Source: Variovorax sp. J2L1-78
Lineage (GTDB): Bacteria > Pseudomonadota > Gammaproteobacteria > Burkholderiales > Burkholderiaceae_C
Reading direction: 5' to 3'
Length of the DNA stretch: 64,000 bases
NCBI RefSeq assembly: GCF_030317205.1
Contig: NZ_JASZYB010000001.1
Span: forward strand, 2,108,001 to 2,172,000
Both the position numbers and the translations under genes were made by a program. The notes beneath the pieces were generated by a model, which was not told the DNA's origin, searched no databases, and saw only the letters and a program-made list of their open reading frames with translations. Each line of letters starts with the position of its first letter. Positions within the stretch are counted from its first letter, which is position 1. This document shows, one piece after another, positions 8,831-16,635 of the stretch.

Positions 8831-9428
8831 CAACCATCCCACCGTGACTGAGACGCTCGAGGCTTGGCGCCAACGCGGCGCCGATCGGCTCGATCCGGTG
8901 CGCTTTCGCTTCATCGAGGCCATGGCCCGGCGCGCCGCCGCGCACGAGGGCGAGGCGCGGCGCCTGCTCGACGCGCGACTGGAGCGGCTGTTGGCCGCGC
9001 ACGGTGCAGCGCTGGAGAAACTGGAACCGTCCCGAAAGAAGACGACGCCCGCCGCACCGGCCGAGGGTGGACTGGCGAACCTGCTGGCGCATGTCGCGGA
9101 ACGCACCGGTGTCGCCGAAGGTGCAACGCGAAGCGCCTCCGACCTGAAGTCGTTGCGCTACTTCCGCAGCACCTGGTCACGCCTGAGCGCCGACCGCCGG
9201 CTGAACCAGTCGCAGGCCAAGGTGCCGGAGAACGCCGGGCCGCTCAACTCGCAGCACCTGGTGCACCGCGCGATCACGCTGATGCGCGATGCGTCGCCCG
9301 ACTACCTGAACCGCCTGATGGCTTACATCGACACGCTGTCGTGGATCGAGCAGGCGAACGCCAGTGCGCCCCCGCCCGCCGCGGCGCGGCCCGAAGGCCG
9401 CAAGACTGTGCGCACCAAGAGCGCCTGA
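8823..9428 (+). CDS. DUF2894 family protein, last gene of the motor-like operon
   Basis: A 201-residue protein that I recognise as DUF2894. It starts with GTG at 8823 (MADNHPTVTETLEAWRQRGA), overlapping the OmpA-like gene by 8 bases. No signal peptide or membrane helix is seen. The N-terminal half is helical and basic, and a more conserved-looking C-terminal part contains LRYFRSTWSRLSADRRLNQS and PDYLNRLMAYIDTLSWIEQA. The latter resembles short helical interaction regions rather than an enzyme. It is always expected with DUF3348, DUF802 and OmpA genes in this operon type, so a cytoplasmic partner or regulator of the channel is plausible. There is no direct functional evidence. Confidence 0.78.
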   Translation: MADNHPTVTETLEAWRQRGADRLDPVRFRFIEAMARRAAAHEGEARRLLDARLERLLAAHGAALEKLEPSRKKTTPAAPAEGGLANLLAHVAERTGVAEGATRSASDLKSLRYFRSTWSRLSADRRLNQSQAKVPENAGPLNSQHLVHRAITLMRDASPDYLNRLMAYIDTLSWIEQANASAPPPAAARPEGRKTVRTKSA

Positions 9429-9450
9429 ACGTCGCGCGCGGCGCGTTCAG
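9425..9450. terminator. Hairpin spanning two convergent stop codons
   Basis: Inverted repeat CTGAACG (9425-9431) and CGTTCAG (9444-9450), with a GC-rich loop that can pair further. It contains the stop codons of both the DUF2894 gene and the thiolase gene on the other strand. It could end transcription from both sides, but there is no T-run, so Rho-independent termination is not certain. Confidence 0.45.
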
Positions 9451-10631
9451 ACCCGCTCGAAAATGGCGGCGATGCCCTGCCCACCGCCGATGCACATCGT
9501 CACCAGGGCATAGCGCCCGCCGGTGCGGTGCAGCTCGGCAATCGCCTTCGTCGTGATGATCGCGCCGGTCGCGCCGACCGGGTGGCCCAGCGAGATGCCC
9601 GAGCCGTTCGGGTTCACCTTGGCCGGGTCGAAGCCCAGTTCCTGGATCACCGCGCAGGCCTGCGCCGCGAAGGCCTCGTTCGACTCGATCACGTCGAGGT
9701 CGGCCACTTTAAGACCTGTGCGCTCCAGCACCTTGCGCGTGGCCGGCACCGGGCCGATGCCCATGTAGGCCGGCTCGACGCCCGCGTGCGCATAGCCCAC
9801 CAGGCGCGCCATCGGCTTGAGGCCCAGGGCCTTCACGCGATCGCCATCGGCCAGCACGACCGCGGCGGCGCCGTCGTTGATGCCCGAGGCGTTGCCCGCG
9901 GTCACCAGGCCGTCCTTCTTGAAGGCCGGCTTCATCTTCGCCAGCGTGTCGACCGTGGTGTCGGCGCGCACGTGTTCGTCGGTGTCGAACAGCACGACGC
10001 CCTTGCGCGTCTTCACCTCGACCGGAACGATCTGTTCCTTGAAGCGGCCGGCCGCGATGGCGGCGGCGGCGCGCTGCTGGCTCTGCGCGGCGAGCGCGTC
10101 CTGCATCTCGCGCGAAATCTTGTAGCGCGCCGCCACGTTCTCGGCGGTGATGCCCATGTGCATCTTCTCCCACGGGTCGTGCAGGATGCCCAGCATGTAG
10201 TCGACCAGCACCGCGTCGCCCATGCGCATGCCGTAGCGCGCCGAGGTGTCGAAGTACGGGCCGCGGCTCATCGACTCGGAGCCACCACCGATGGCGATGC
10301 CGCAGTCGCCCAGCGCGATGGCCTGCGCCGCCGACACGATCGCCTGCAGGCCCGAACCGCACAGGCGGTTGACGTTGAAGGCCGGCGTCTCGATCGGGCA
10401 GCCGGCGTCGATGGCGGCCACGCGGCTCAGGTACGCGTCCTTCACGTCCGTCGGGATCACGTTGCCCATCACGACGTGGCCGATGGCGTCAGGCGCGACG
10501 CCACTGCGCTCGATGGCAGCCTTCACGGCCGTGGTGGCGAGCTGGGTGTTGGGCACGTCCTTCAGCGCGCCGCCGAAGGTGCCGATGGCGGTGCGGGCGG
10601 TGCCGACGACGAAGATGTCCTGGATGCTCAT
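9447..10631 (-). CDS. Acetyl-CoA C-acyltransferase (thiolase, BktB/PhaA type)
   Basis: A 394-residue thiolase, catalysing CoA-dependent cleavage or condensation of beta-ketoacyl-CoA. The catalytic residues are Cys91 (NRLCGSGLQA), His350 (LGHPVGATGA) and Cys380 (MCIGGGQG). The length and the start MSIQDIFVVGTARTAIGTFG match degradative or BktB-like thiolases. A clear ribosome site (AGGAG) precedes the ATG at 10631, and longer frames upstream lie over the enoyl-CoA hydratase gene. It follows that gene by 29 bases, downstream of a TetR regulator, and acts as the last step of a beta-oxidation module. Substrate chain length cannot be decided from sequence. Confidence 0.92.
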   Translation of the reverse strand: MSIQDIFVVGTARTAIGTFGGALKDVPNTQLATTAVKAAIERSGVAPDAIGHVVMGNVIPTDVKDAYLSRVAAIDAGCPIETPAFNVNRLCGSGLQAIVSAAQAIALGDCGIAIGGGSESMSRGPYFDTSARYGMRMGDAVLVDYMLGILHDPWEKMHMGITAENVAARYKISREMQDALAAQSQQRAAAAIAAGRFKEQIVPVEVKTRKGVVLFDTDEHVRADTTVDTLAKMKPAFKKDGLVTAGNASGINDGAAAVVLADGDRVKALGLKPMARLVGYAHAGVEPAYMGIGPVPATRKVLERTGLKVADLDVIESNEAFAAQACAVIQELGFDPAKVNPNGSGISLGHPVGATGAIITTKAIAELHRTGGRYALVTMCIGGGQGIAAIFERV

Positions 10632-10660
10632 GGTGTTCTCCTGAAGCGTTGAATGTCGGC

Positions 10661-11446
10661 CTAGCGGCCGGTGAAGGTGGGCGTCTTCTTCGCGAAGAAG
10701 GCGTCGATGCCGAGGCGAAAATCGTCGCTGGTGGCGCATTCGCGGAAGGCCGCCGATTCGGCGTCGAGCTGGCCCGGCAAGTCGCGCTCGAACGAGGTGC
10801 GCATCAGACGACGCAGCCGCCCGAGCGCCACCGTCGGACCCTTGGCGAGGCGCTGCGCGAAAGCCATCGCCTCGCGCTCGAGGTCGGCGGCCGGCAGCAC
10901 GCGGTTGATCAGCCCCATGCGCTCGGCAGTGGCGGCATCGAACATCTCGCCCAACATCGCGATCTCCAGCGCGCGGCGCAGGCCCACCAGCCGCGGCAGC
11001 GCCCACGAGGCACCGACGTCGCAGCTGGCGCCGATGTTCACGTAGGCCAGGTTGAAGCGCGTGCCCTCGGCGGCCAGCACGAAGTCGGCCTGCAGCATCA
11101 GGCTGAGGCCTGCGCCAGCCGCCACGCCGTGCACCTGCGCGACGAGCGGCGCGTCCATGCCGGCGAGCACCGCCAATGCCTCGTGCAGCGGGCCGATCAG
11201 GTCGGCGGCGCCCTGCACCGGGTCGGCCTGCAGCACGGCGAGGTCGCCGCCGGCCATGAAGCCCTTGCCGGCGCCGCTGAGCAACACGGCACGCACGCTC
11301 CGGTCGGCAGCCAGTTCGTGCGCCGCGGCAAGGAAGGCATTCGCCATCGGCACGTCGATGGCATTCAGTGCGCCGGGCCGGTTGAAGCGCAGCGTGGCAA
11401 CGTCGCCCTCTCGACCGACGAGGAGTGAGGCATCAGAAGTGGTCAT
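10661..11446 (-). CDS. Enoyl-CoA hydratase/isomerase family protein
   Basis: A 261-residue crotonase-fold enzyme. The oxyanion-hole regions are visible around KGFMAGGDLA (residues 61-70) and VHGVAAGAGLSL (residues 105-116). In the active-site helix, VNIGASCDVGASWALPRLVG has Asp143 rather than the paired glutamates of classical hydratases. This resembles the PaaG-like isomerase branch, so hydratase activity should not be assumed. Its ATG overlaps the TetR stop by four bases, and the thiolase gene follows after 29 bases, so the three form one unit. A role in CoA-thioester degradation with the nearby acyl-CoA ligase is likely. Confidence 0.85.
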   Translation of the reverse strand: MTTSDASLLVGREGDVATLRFNRPGALNAIDVPMANAFLAAAHELAADRSVRAVLLSGAGKGFMAGGDLAVLQADPVQGAADLIGPLHEALAVLAGMDAPLVAQVHGVAAGAGLSLMLQADFVLAAEGTRFNLAYVNIGASCDVGASWALPRLVGLRRALEIAMLGEMFDAATAERMGLINRVLPAADLEREAMAFAQRLAKGPTVALGRLRRLMRTSFERDLPGQLDAESAAFRECATSDDFRLGIDAFFAKKTPTFTGR

Positions 11447-12153
11447 GCTTTTCCTTTCTTGCGAGGCGTCTTGGTGGGAGGCGTCGAAGCCGCCGCCTTC
11501 TTGCGCGCCGCCATCCGACGCTGCAGCACGCCGTTCAGCAGCAGCTCGATGCCCTGGTCGGCGATCTCTTCGGGCGTGAGCTCGCCGTCGCCGCGGTACC
11601 AGCGGCCGACCCAGCTCAACGCGCCGGCGATCATGAAGGCGGCCATCTTCGGGTCGCAGGGCACCAGCGAGCCTTCGGCCACACCGTCGGCGATGAGGCG
11701 GCGGAACTGGCGGTCGATGCCGGCCTTGAGCTGCCGCAGCTCGGTCTTGAGCGGCTCGGGCAGCGGGTCCTCCCCGATGCGGATCACACACATGCCGAAG
11801 TCCTGCGTGACCACACCGGTGTAGATGCGCATGCAGGCCTTGAGCTGCTCGATGGCGCTGCCGCCGGCAGCGCGAACCGCCTCGATGCCGTCGTGCATCA
11901 GGTCGAGCGCGGTGCGCACGCACTCGAGCAGGATCTGGTCCTTGCTCTCGACGTAGTAGTAGAGCGTGGGCTTGCTCACGTTGAGGCGCTCGGCGATGTC
12001 GTCGAGCGAGGTCGCGTGGAAACCGCGTTCGTTGAAGAGCTGCGCCGCGGTCTGCAGCACCGCGTTGCGCTTGACCTCGCGCTGCTGCGCGCGGGTGCTG
12101 GCCGGCTCCCAGGGTGATGCGGGGGCGGCGGTGCGAAGGGCGGAAGTGGCCAT
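11443..12153 (-). CDS. TetR-family transcriptional regulator
   Basis: A 236-residue TetR regulator. The helix-turn-helix lies around residues 25-70 (FNERGFHATSLDDIAERLNV, then SKPTLYYYVESKDQIL), and the effector domain resembles TetR_C of fatty-acid regulators. The C-terminus is a Lys/Ala-rich tail (residues 215-236). The start MATSALRT at 12153 was chosen because the upstream extension to 12291 is not domain-like. It is translationally coupled to the enoyl-CoA hydratase gene and divergent from the Liv importer genes. A perfect palindrome in the shared upstream region (12222-12234) is the likely operator. It probably senses an acyl-CoA of this pathway. Confidence 0.88.
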   Translation of the reverse strand: MATSALRTAAPASPWEPASTRAQQREVKRNAVLQTAAQLFNERGFHATSLDDIAERLNVSKPTLYYYVESKDQILLECVRTALDLMHDGIEAVRAAGGSAIEQLKACMRIYTGVVTQDFGMCVIRIGEDPLPEPLKTELRQLKAGIDRQFRRLIADGVAEGSLVPCDPKMAAFMIAGALSWVGRWYRGDGELTPEEIADQGIELLLNGVLQRRMAARKKAAASTPPTKTPRKKGKA

Positions 12154-12221
12154 GGCGGGAAAGGTGGGCACGGGAAAGTCCGGATGCCGCGGCCTGCGGC
12201 GAACGGTGACATTACCGGCGA

Positions 12222-12234
12222 GTAGAAATTCTAC
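12222..12234. promoter_or_regulatory. Palindrome GTAGAA-A-TTCTAC, candidate TetR operator
   Basis: A 13-bp perfect palindrome lies between the divergent tetR and livG genes. A further half site (GTAGATTTT) begins at 12241. The position between divergent regulator and target genes, and the AT-rich island in GC-rich DNA, fit a TetR operator. Binding is inferred. Confidence 0.5.
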
Positions 12235-12309
12235 GGACAAGTAGATTTTCCTCCTTGTCACGCAAACCCTAGCCCTCTTTTTCGCACGCAAGCGTCAAGC
12301 TCCGCCACC

Positions 12310-13170
12310 ATGTCCGCATCGCCCGCCGGTCACGTCCCCGCCCCTGCATCGCCGGTGCTGCAGGTCGAGGCGTTGACGCTGGCCTTCGGCGGCGTGAAGG
12401 CGCTCACCGGCGTGGGCTTCGGCGTGCAACCGGGCTCCATCACCGCGGTGATCGGCCCCAACGGCGCGGGCAAGACCTCGCTCTTCAACACCATCTCGGG
12501 CTTCTACCGGCCGGCCGCCGGACGCGTGGTGTTCGAGGGCAGCGACATCACCCGCACGCCGCCGCCACAACGCGCCAAGTTGGGTCTGGCGCGCAGCTTC
12601 CAGAACATCGCGCTGTTCCGCGGCATGACGGTGCTCGACAACATCAAGCTGGGCCGCCATGCGCACCTGAAGACCAACGTCTTCGATGCGCTGCTGTATG
12701 TCGGCCGCGCACGCCGCGAAGAGGCCGAGCTGCGGCGCGATGTGGAGGAACGCATCATCGACTTCCTCGAGATCGACCACATCCGCCATGCGCCGGTCGC
12801 CGCCCTGCCCTACGGCCTGCAGAAGCGCGTGGAGATGGCGCGCGCGCTCGCCATGCAGCCCAAGGTGCTGATGCTCGACGAGCCGGTCGCGGGCATGAAC
12901 CGCGAAGAGACCGAGGACATGGCGCGCTTCATCCTCGACGTGCGCGACGAATGGGGCGTGACGGTGCTGATGGTGGAGCACGACATGGGCATGGTGATGG
13001 ACCTGTCGGACCATGTCGTGGTGCTGAACTTCGGCCAGGTGATCGCGCAGGGCGCACCGGCGCGGGTGCAGGCCGACCCCGAAGTCATTCGCGCCTACCT
13101 CGGCGCTGGTGACGTCGGCGACCTGCGCCGCAAGCTGCGCGGCGAAGCCGTGGCGAGCGAGGCTGCATGA
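12310..13170 (+). CDS. ABC transporter ATPase LivG
   Basis: A 286-residue ATPase of the branched-chain amino acid ABC family. Walker A is GPNGAGKTS near residue 50, Walker B is KVLMLDEPVAGMNREET near residues 188-204, and the switch His is in VLMVEHDMGM. The signature region YGLQKRVEMA replaces the usual LSGGQ-like string, which is common in LivG. The stop overlaps the next gene's start by four bases (ATGA). It energises the LivH/LivM permease encoded downstream, together with the LivF ATPase at 16636. The N-terminal 16 residues are Pro/Ala-rich. Confidence 0.92.
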   Translation: MSASPAGHVPAPASPVLQVEALTLAFGGVKALTGVGFGVQPGSITAVIGPNGAGKTSLFNTISGFYRPAAGRVVFEGSDITRTPPPQRAKLGLARSFQNIALFRGMTVLDNIKLGRHAHLKTNVFDALLYVGRARREEAELRRDVEERIIDFLEIDHIRHAPVAALPYGLQKRVEMARALAMQPKVLMLDEPVAGMNREETEDMARFILDVRDEWGVTVLMVEHDMGMVMDLSDHVVVLNFGQVIAQGAPARVQADPEVIRAYLGAGDVGDLRRKLRGEAVASEAA

Positions 13171-14048
13171 TCGACTGGCCCTACCTCTTCGAGATCAGCC
13201 TCACCGGCATCGCCAGCGGCGGTCTCTATGCGCTGGCCGCGCTGGCCTTCGTGCTGGTCTACAAGGCGACGCGCGTGGTGAACATCGCCATCGGCGAGAT
13301 GCTGATGGTCGGCGCCTACCTGTTCTTCACCTTCGCGGCCAGCTTCGCGCTGCCGATCTGGATGGCGGTGATCGGCGCGGTCATCGGCACCGGCCTGCTC
13401 GGCGCGATCGTCGAGCGCACGATGATCCGCCCGTTGCTGAGCGAGCCGCCGATCTCGGTGTTCATGGTGACGGTGGGGCTGGCGTCGATCCTCGTCGGCC
13501 TGGTCGAGATCATCTGGACCGCCGACCAGCGGCGCCTGCCCGAGTTCCTGCCGAAGGCGCCGATCATGGTCGGCGACGCCTTCCTCGCACCCAAGGTGTT
13601 CTATGGCGCGCTGATCGCGGCCGTGCTCATCGGCGCGGTGCTGCTGGTGTTCCGCTTCTGGCGCGGCGGCGTGGCTCTGCGCGCCACGGCGTCGGACCAG
13701 GCAGCCGCCTACTCGATGGGCATCAACGTGCCGCGCGTGTTCTCGCTGGCGTGGGTGGCCTCGGCCATGATCGCCTCGGTCGCCGGGATCATGGTCGGCG
13801 CCATCGGCGGCATCTCCTCGTCGATGGGCGTGTTCGGGCTGTCGGTGCTGGTGGTGGTGATCGTCGGCGGACTCGACAGCGTGCTGGGGGCGCTCGTCGG
13901 CGGCATCTTCATCGGGTTGATCGAGGCGCTGGCCGGTGCCTTCCTGGGCGGTGAATACAAGCTGCTGGCGACCTTCATCGTGCTGGTGCTGGTCTTGATG
14001 GTGCGGCCCTATGGGTTGTTTGGGACGCATGAGATCGAGAGGCTGTGA
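13167..14048 (+). CDS. ABC transporter permease LivH
   Basis: A 293-residue LivH-type permease, starting MIDWPYLFEISLTGIASGGL. It has about eight hydrophobic segments, the conserved loop VVNIAIGEMLMVGAY near residue 38, and the coupling region RATASDQAAAYSMGI near residue 173. The ATG overlaps the LivG stop by four bases. The next gene, LivM, starts only 346 bases later, although all other junctions of this operon are overlapping or very short. The gap is filled by a large palindromic element, which looks like an insertion into the operon. Confidence 0.92.
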   Translation: MIDWPYLFEISLTGIASGGLYALAALAFVLVYKATRVVNIAIGEMLMVGAYLFFTFAASFALPIWMAVIGAVIGTGLLGAIVERTMIRPLLSEPPISVFMVTVGLASILVGLVEIIWTADQRRLPEFLPKAPIMVGDAFLAPKVFYGALIAAVLIGAVLLVFRFWRGGVALRATASDQAAAYSMGINVPRVFSLAWVASAMIASVAGIMVGAIGGISSSMGVFGLSVLVVVIVGGLDSVLGALVGGIFIGLIEALAGAFLGGEYKLLATFIVLVLVLMVRPYGLFGTHEIERL

Positions 14049-14107
14049 TGAGCGCTCTTCTTTTGCTTGAAAGCGTTTGGAGTCATTCGGGGCGGGATCA
14101 CGCCGAC

Positions 14108-14324
14108 GGGGTACCTTGCTCCGCGAATGTCCCCCGGCCTGCGGCCTCCTCCTTGATTTCGCTGCGCAAGGCACCCCATCGACGCGATCGGGACGCGCTG
14201 TGGGTGATCGCGCGTACGCCCACAGCATGCCCACGTGCGCAGGGTATCGGGTGCTCCCCGCAGCGAAACAAAGGAGGAGCGGCGGGAGCCGAAGGCGGGG
14301 GACATTCGCGGAGGGGAGTACCCG
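14108..14324. repeat. Large imperfect palindromic element (about 217 bp) between livH and livM
   Basis: The 346-base gene-free gap 14049-14394 is mostly this element. The outer arms carry an 18-bp perfect match, CTCCGCGAATGTCCCCCG at 14119-14136 and its complement at 14296-14313. A second block matches 18 of 20 bases (left 14147-14166, right 14259-14278). At the centre GCTGTGGG (14197-14204) pairs with CCCACAGC (14219-14226). The whole could fold into one long hairpin. It contains no open frame that looks like a gene. It resembles a non-coding dispersed palindromic repeat or a MITE-like element; copy number elsewhere is unknown. Confidence 0.75.
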
Positions 14325-14394
14325 GTGGCCTGCGCACGCCCCCGGAACAGCAGCGCCCCAAACAACAGCGCAACGAACAAGCACAGGTGCAAAG

Positions 14395-15432
14395 ATGCGC
14401 ATAGGCACCCTCAAGGAAAGCTACGTCGCCGACGCCGCGCTGTTCGACTCGCGCACCCAGAAGGCCTGGCTCGCTATTGGCGCCGCGTTGCTGTTGCTCT
14501 TCCCCTTCATCGCTAGCGACTACTGGCTCTACCTCGCCTGCCTGGTCGCCATCAACGTGGCCAGCGCCACGGGCCTCAACATCCTCACCGGCTACACCGG
14601 CCTGGTGAGCCTCGGCCAAGCCGCCTTCATGGGCTTGGGCGCGTACACGGTGGCCATCCTCGAGACGCGCCTCGGCACGCCCTTCCTGCTGAATTTGATC
14701 GCGGGCGGCCTCGTCGCGATGCTCGGCGGCCTGGTCGTGGGCATTCCGTCGCTGCGCGTGAAGGGCCTGTACCTGGCCATCGCCACCATCGCTGCATCGT
14801 TCATCACCCATTTCCTCTTCGCCAACCTCAAGCTCACTGGTGGCACCAGCGGCATCTCGCTGCCGCCCGCGACCGTGTTCGGCATGGCGCTCGACACGTC
14901 CTTCCGCCTCTACTGGCTGATCGTGCCGGTGATGGTGCTGATGGTGCTCGGCGCGGCCAACCTGTTCCGCACACGCGTGGGCCGCGCCTTCATCGCCATT
15001 CGCGACCGCGACATCTCGGCGGAGGTGCTGGGCATTCCGCTGCTGCGCTACAAGCTGCTCTCCTTCGGCCTCTCGTCTTTCTACGCCGGTGTGGCGGGCG
15101 GGCTGTGGGCCTACTTCTTCCGCGTGGTCACGCCGGAAAGCTTTCCGCTGCTGATGTCGATCTTCTTCCTGGCCGCGATCATCGTCGGCGGCATGGGCTC
15201 GATCCTCGGCGGCATCTTCGGTGCCGTGTTCATGACCATGGTGCCCGAGCTGCTCAAGCTCATCGTCGACATCCTGCCGGGCGGCACCGAGATGACGGTG
15301 TTCCTGTCGCCGGTACGCACCGTCGTCTTCGGTCTTCTCATCGTCGGATTTCTGGTGTTCGAGCCGCACGGGCTCGCAGAAGTGTGGCGGCGCACGCGCC
15401 GCTTCTTTCATCTATGGCCGTTCAGAAACTAG
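14395..15432 (+). CDS. ABC transporter permease LivM
   Basis: A 345-residue LivM-type permease. After a soluble N-terminus (MRIGTLKESYVADAALFDSR) it shows about ten membrane segments. The conserved sequences GYTGLVSLGQAAFMGLGAY (near residues 63-81) and RDRDISAEVLGIPLLRYKL, the coupling helix, are both typical. The ATG at 14395 was chosen because this N-terminus is family-like, whereas the upstream frame reads through the palindromic element. The substrate-binding protein gene follows after 14 bases. With LivH it forms the pore for import of an unidentified, probably carboxylic, substrate. Confidence 0.92.
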   Translation: MRIGTLKESYVADAALFDSRTQKAWLAIGAALLLLFPFIASDYWLYLACLVAINVASATGLNILTGYTGLVSLGQAAFMGLGAYTVAILETRLGTPFLLNLIAGGLVAMLGGLVVGIPSLRVKGLYLAIATIAASFITHFLFANLKLTGGTSGISLPPATVFGMALDTSFRLYWLIVPVMVLMVLGAANLFRTRVGRAFIAIRDRDISAEVLGIPLLRYKLLSFGLSSFYAGVAGGLWAYFFRVVTPESFPLLMSIFFLAAIIVGGMGSILGGIFGAVFMTMVPELLKLIVDILPGGTEMTVFLSPVRTVVFGLLIVGFLVFEPHGLAEVWRRTRRFFHLWPFRN

Positions 15433-15446
15433 ACCAGGAGACAAGC

Positions 15447-16631
15447 ATGAAGAAGACTCACAGGCTCTCGCCCCAACGCCGCGCCCTGTTGCTCGCAGCC
15501 GGGATCGGACTGATGGCGCCGTTCGCGCACGCCCAGGCCAACGAGGACATCGTCATCGGCGGCTCGATCCCGATGACCGGCGTGTTCGCCTTCGCGGGCA
15601 TCGGCATCAACGCGGGCATGGCCGACTACGTGAAGATCGTGAACGACGCGGGCGGCATCAAGGGCCGCAAGCTGCGCTATGTGCCGGAAGACACCGGCTA
15701 CAAGGTCGACGTGTCGGTCGCGGCCTTCAAGAAGATCACAAGCCAGAACAAGGTCAACCTCTACTACGGCGACTCGACCGGCTTCTCGAAAACGATCAAC
15801 CCCGAGCTCGACCGCAACGGCCAGATCCTGATGGCGGGGGCCTCCTTCGCCACCGAGCTCAACGACCCCGCCAAGTACCCGAACCAGTTCCTGGTCGGCC
15901 CCGACTACACCGAGCAGATCGGCATCCTGCTGCGCCACATCGCCAAGGAGAAGCCCGGCGCCAAGGTCGCCTTCGTGTACTCCGATTCCGAGTTCGGCCG
16001 CGACCCGATCGAGGCCAGCGAAGCCGCGGCGAAGAAGCTCGGCCTGTCGGTGCCGATCAAGCTCATGACGCCGCCGGGCAGCGTCGACGTGTCGACCGAG
16101 GTCATCAAGCTGCGCCGCGCCGCGCCCGACTACACGATCTTCCACGGCTACGTGCTGGCACCGATTCCGGAGTTCGTCCAACAGGGCAAACAGATGGGCA
16201 TGACGAGCCAGTGGATGGGCACCTTCTGGACCATGGACAGCTCGACCGTCATGAAGATGGGCGAAGGCGCCGACGGCTTCATGGGCGTGATGCCCTACCG
16301 CTACTACTACGACACCTCGGCCAAGTCGCCGATGCTCGAGAAGATCCGCGCGATGCGGCCCGAGTACCAGAGCACGGCGTACACGCAGGGCTTCCTCACC
16401 GCGATGCTCTTCACCGAAGCAGCCAAGCGCACGCTCGATGCCGGCAAGCCGCTGGACGGCAAGAACCTCAAGGCGGCGCTCAACACCATCAAGGACTTCG
16501 ACACCGGCGGCCTGATCGGCACGCCGATCACCATCAGCGGCAACTCGATCCCTGTGGGCCGCGTCTACAAGGCCGACATGAAGGCGCAGAAGATGGTGCC
16601 CGCGTCCGACTGGATCAACCTCAGCAAGTAA
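15447..16631 (+). CDS. ABC transporter periplasmic substrate-binding protein
   Basis: A 394-residue Leu/Ile/Val-binding-type protein. The N-terminus has a basic region (MKKTHRLSPQRRALLLAAG), a hydrophobic core and probable signal peptidase I cleavage after AHA (near residue 31). The mature protein begins IVIGGSIPMTGVFAFAGIGI, the usual ligand loop. A good ribosome site (CAGGAG) lies 6 bases before the ATG at 15447. It sits between livM and livF in the importer operon. Its ligand is unknown; the acyl-CoA ligase at the end of the operon points to an organic acid rather than an amino acid. Confidence 0.9.
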   Translation: MKKTHRLSPQRRALLLAAGIGLMAPFAHAQANEDIVIGGSIPMTGVFAFAGIGINAGMADYVKIVNDAGGIKGRKLRYVPEDTGYKVDVSVAAFKKITSQNKVNLYYGDSTGFSKTINPELDRNGQILMAGASFATELNDPAKYPNQFLVGPDYTEQIGILLRHIAKEKPGAKVAFVYSDSEFGRDPIEASEAAAKKLGLSVPIKLMTPPGSVDVSTEVIKLRRAAPDYTIFHGYVLAPIPEFVQQGKQMGMTSQWMGTFWTMDSSTVMKMGEGADGFMGVMPYRYYYDTSAKSPMLEKIRAMRPEYQSTAYTQGFLTAMLFTEAAKRTLDAGKPLDGKNLKAALNTIKDFDTGGLIGTPITISGNSIPVGRVYKADMKAQKMVPASDWINLSK

Positions 16632-16635
16632 GTCG

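Noticed and set aside
5391..9428. Calling the motor-like operon a bona fide Zorya system
   Set aside because: The ZorC and ZorD (or ZorE) effectors are missing, and DUF3348/DUF2894 are not known Zorya parts. Only the channel pair is similar.
14045..14404. Frame starting right after livH (MMSALLLLESVWSHS) through the palindromic element
   Set aside because: It reads through inverted repeats with no membrane or domain pattern. The TGATG at the livH stop might be a relic of an older livM coupling, but this cannot be shown.
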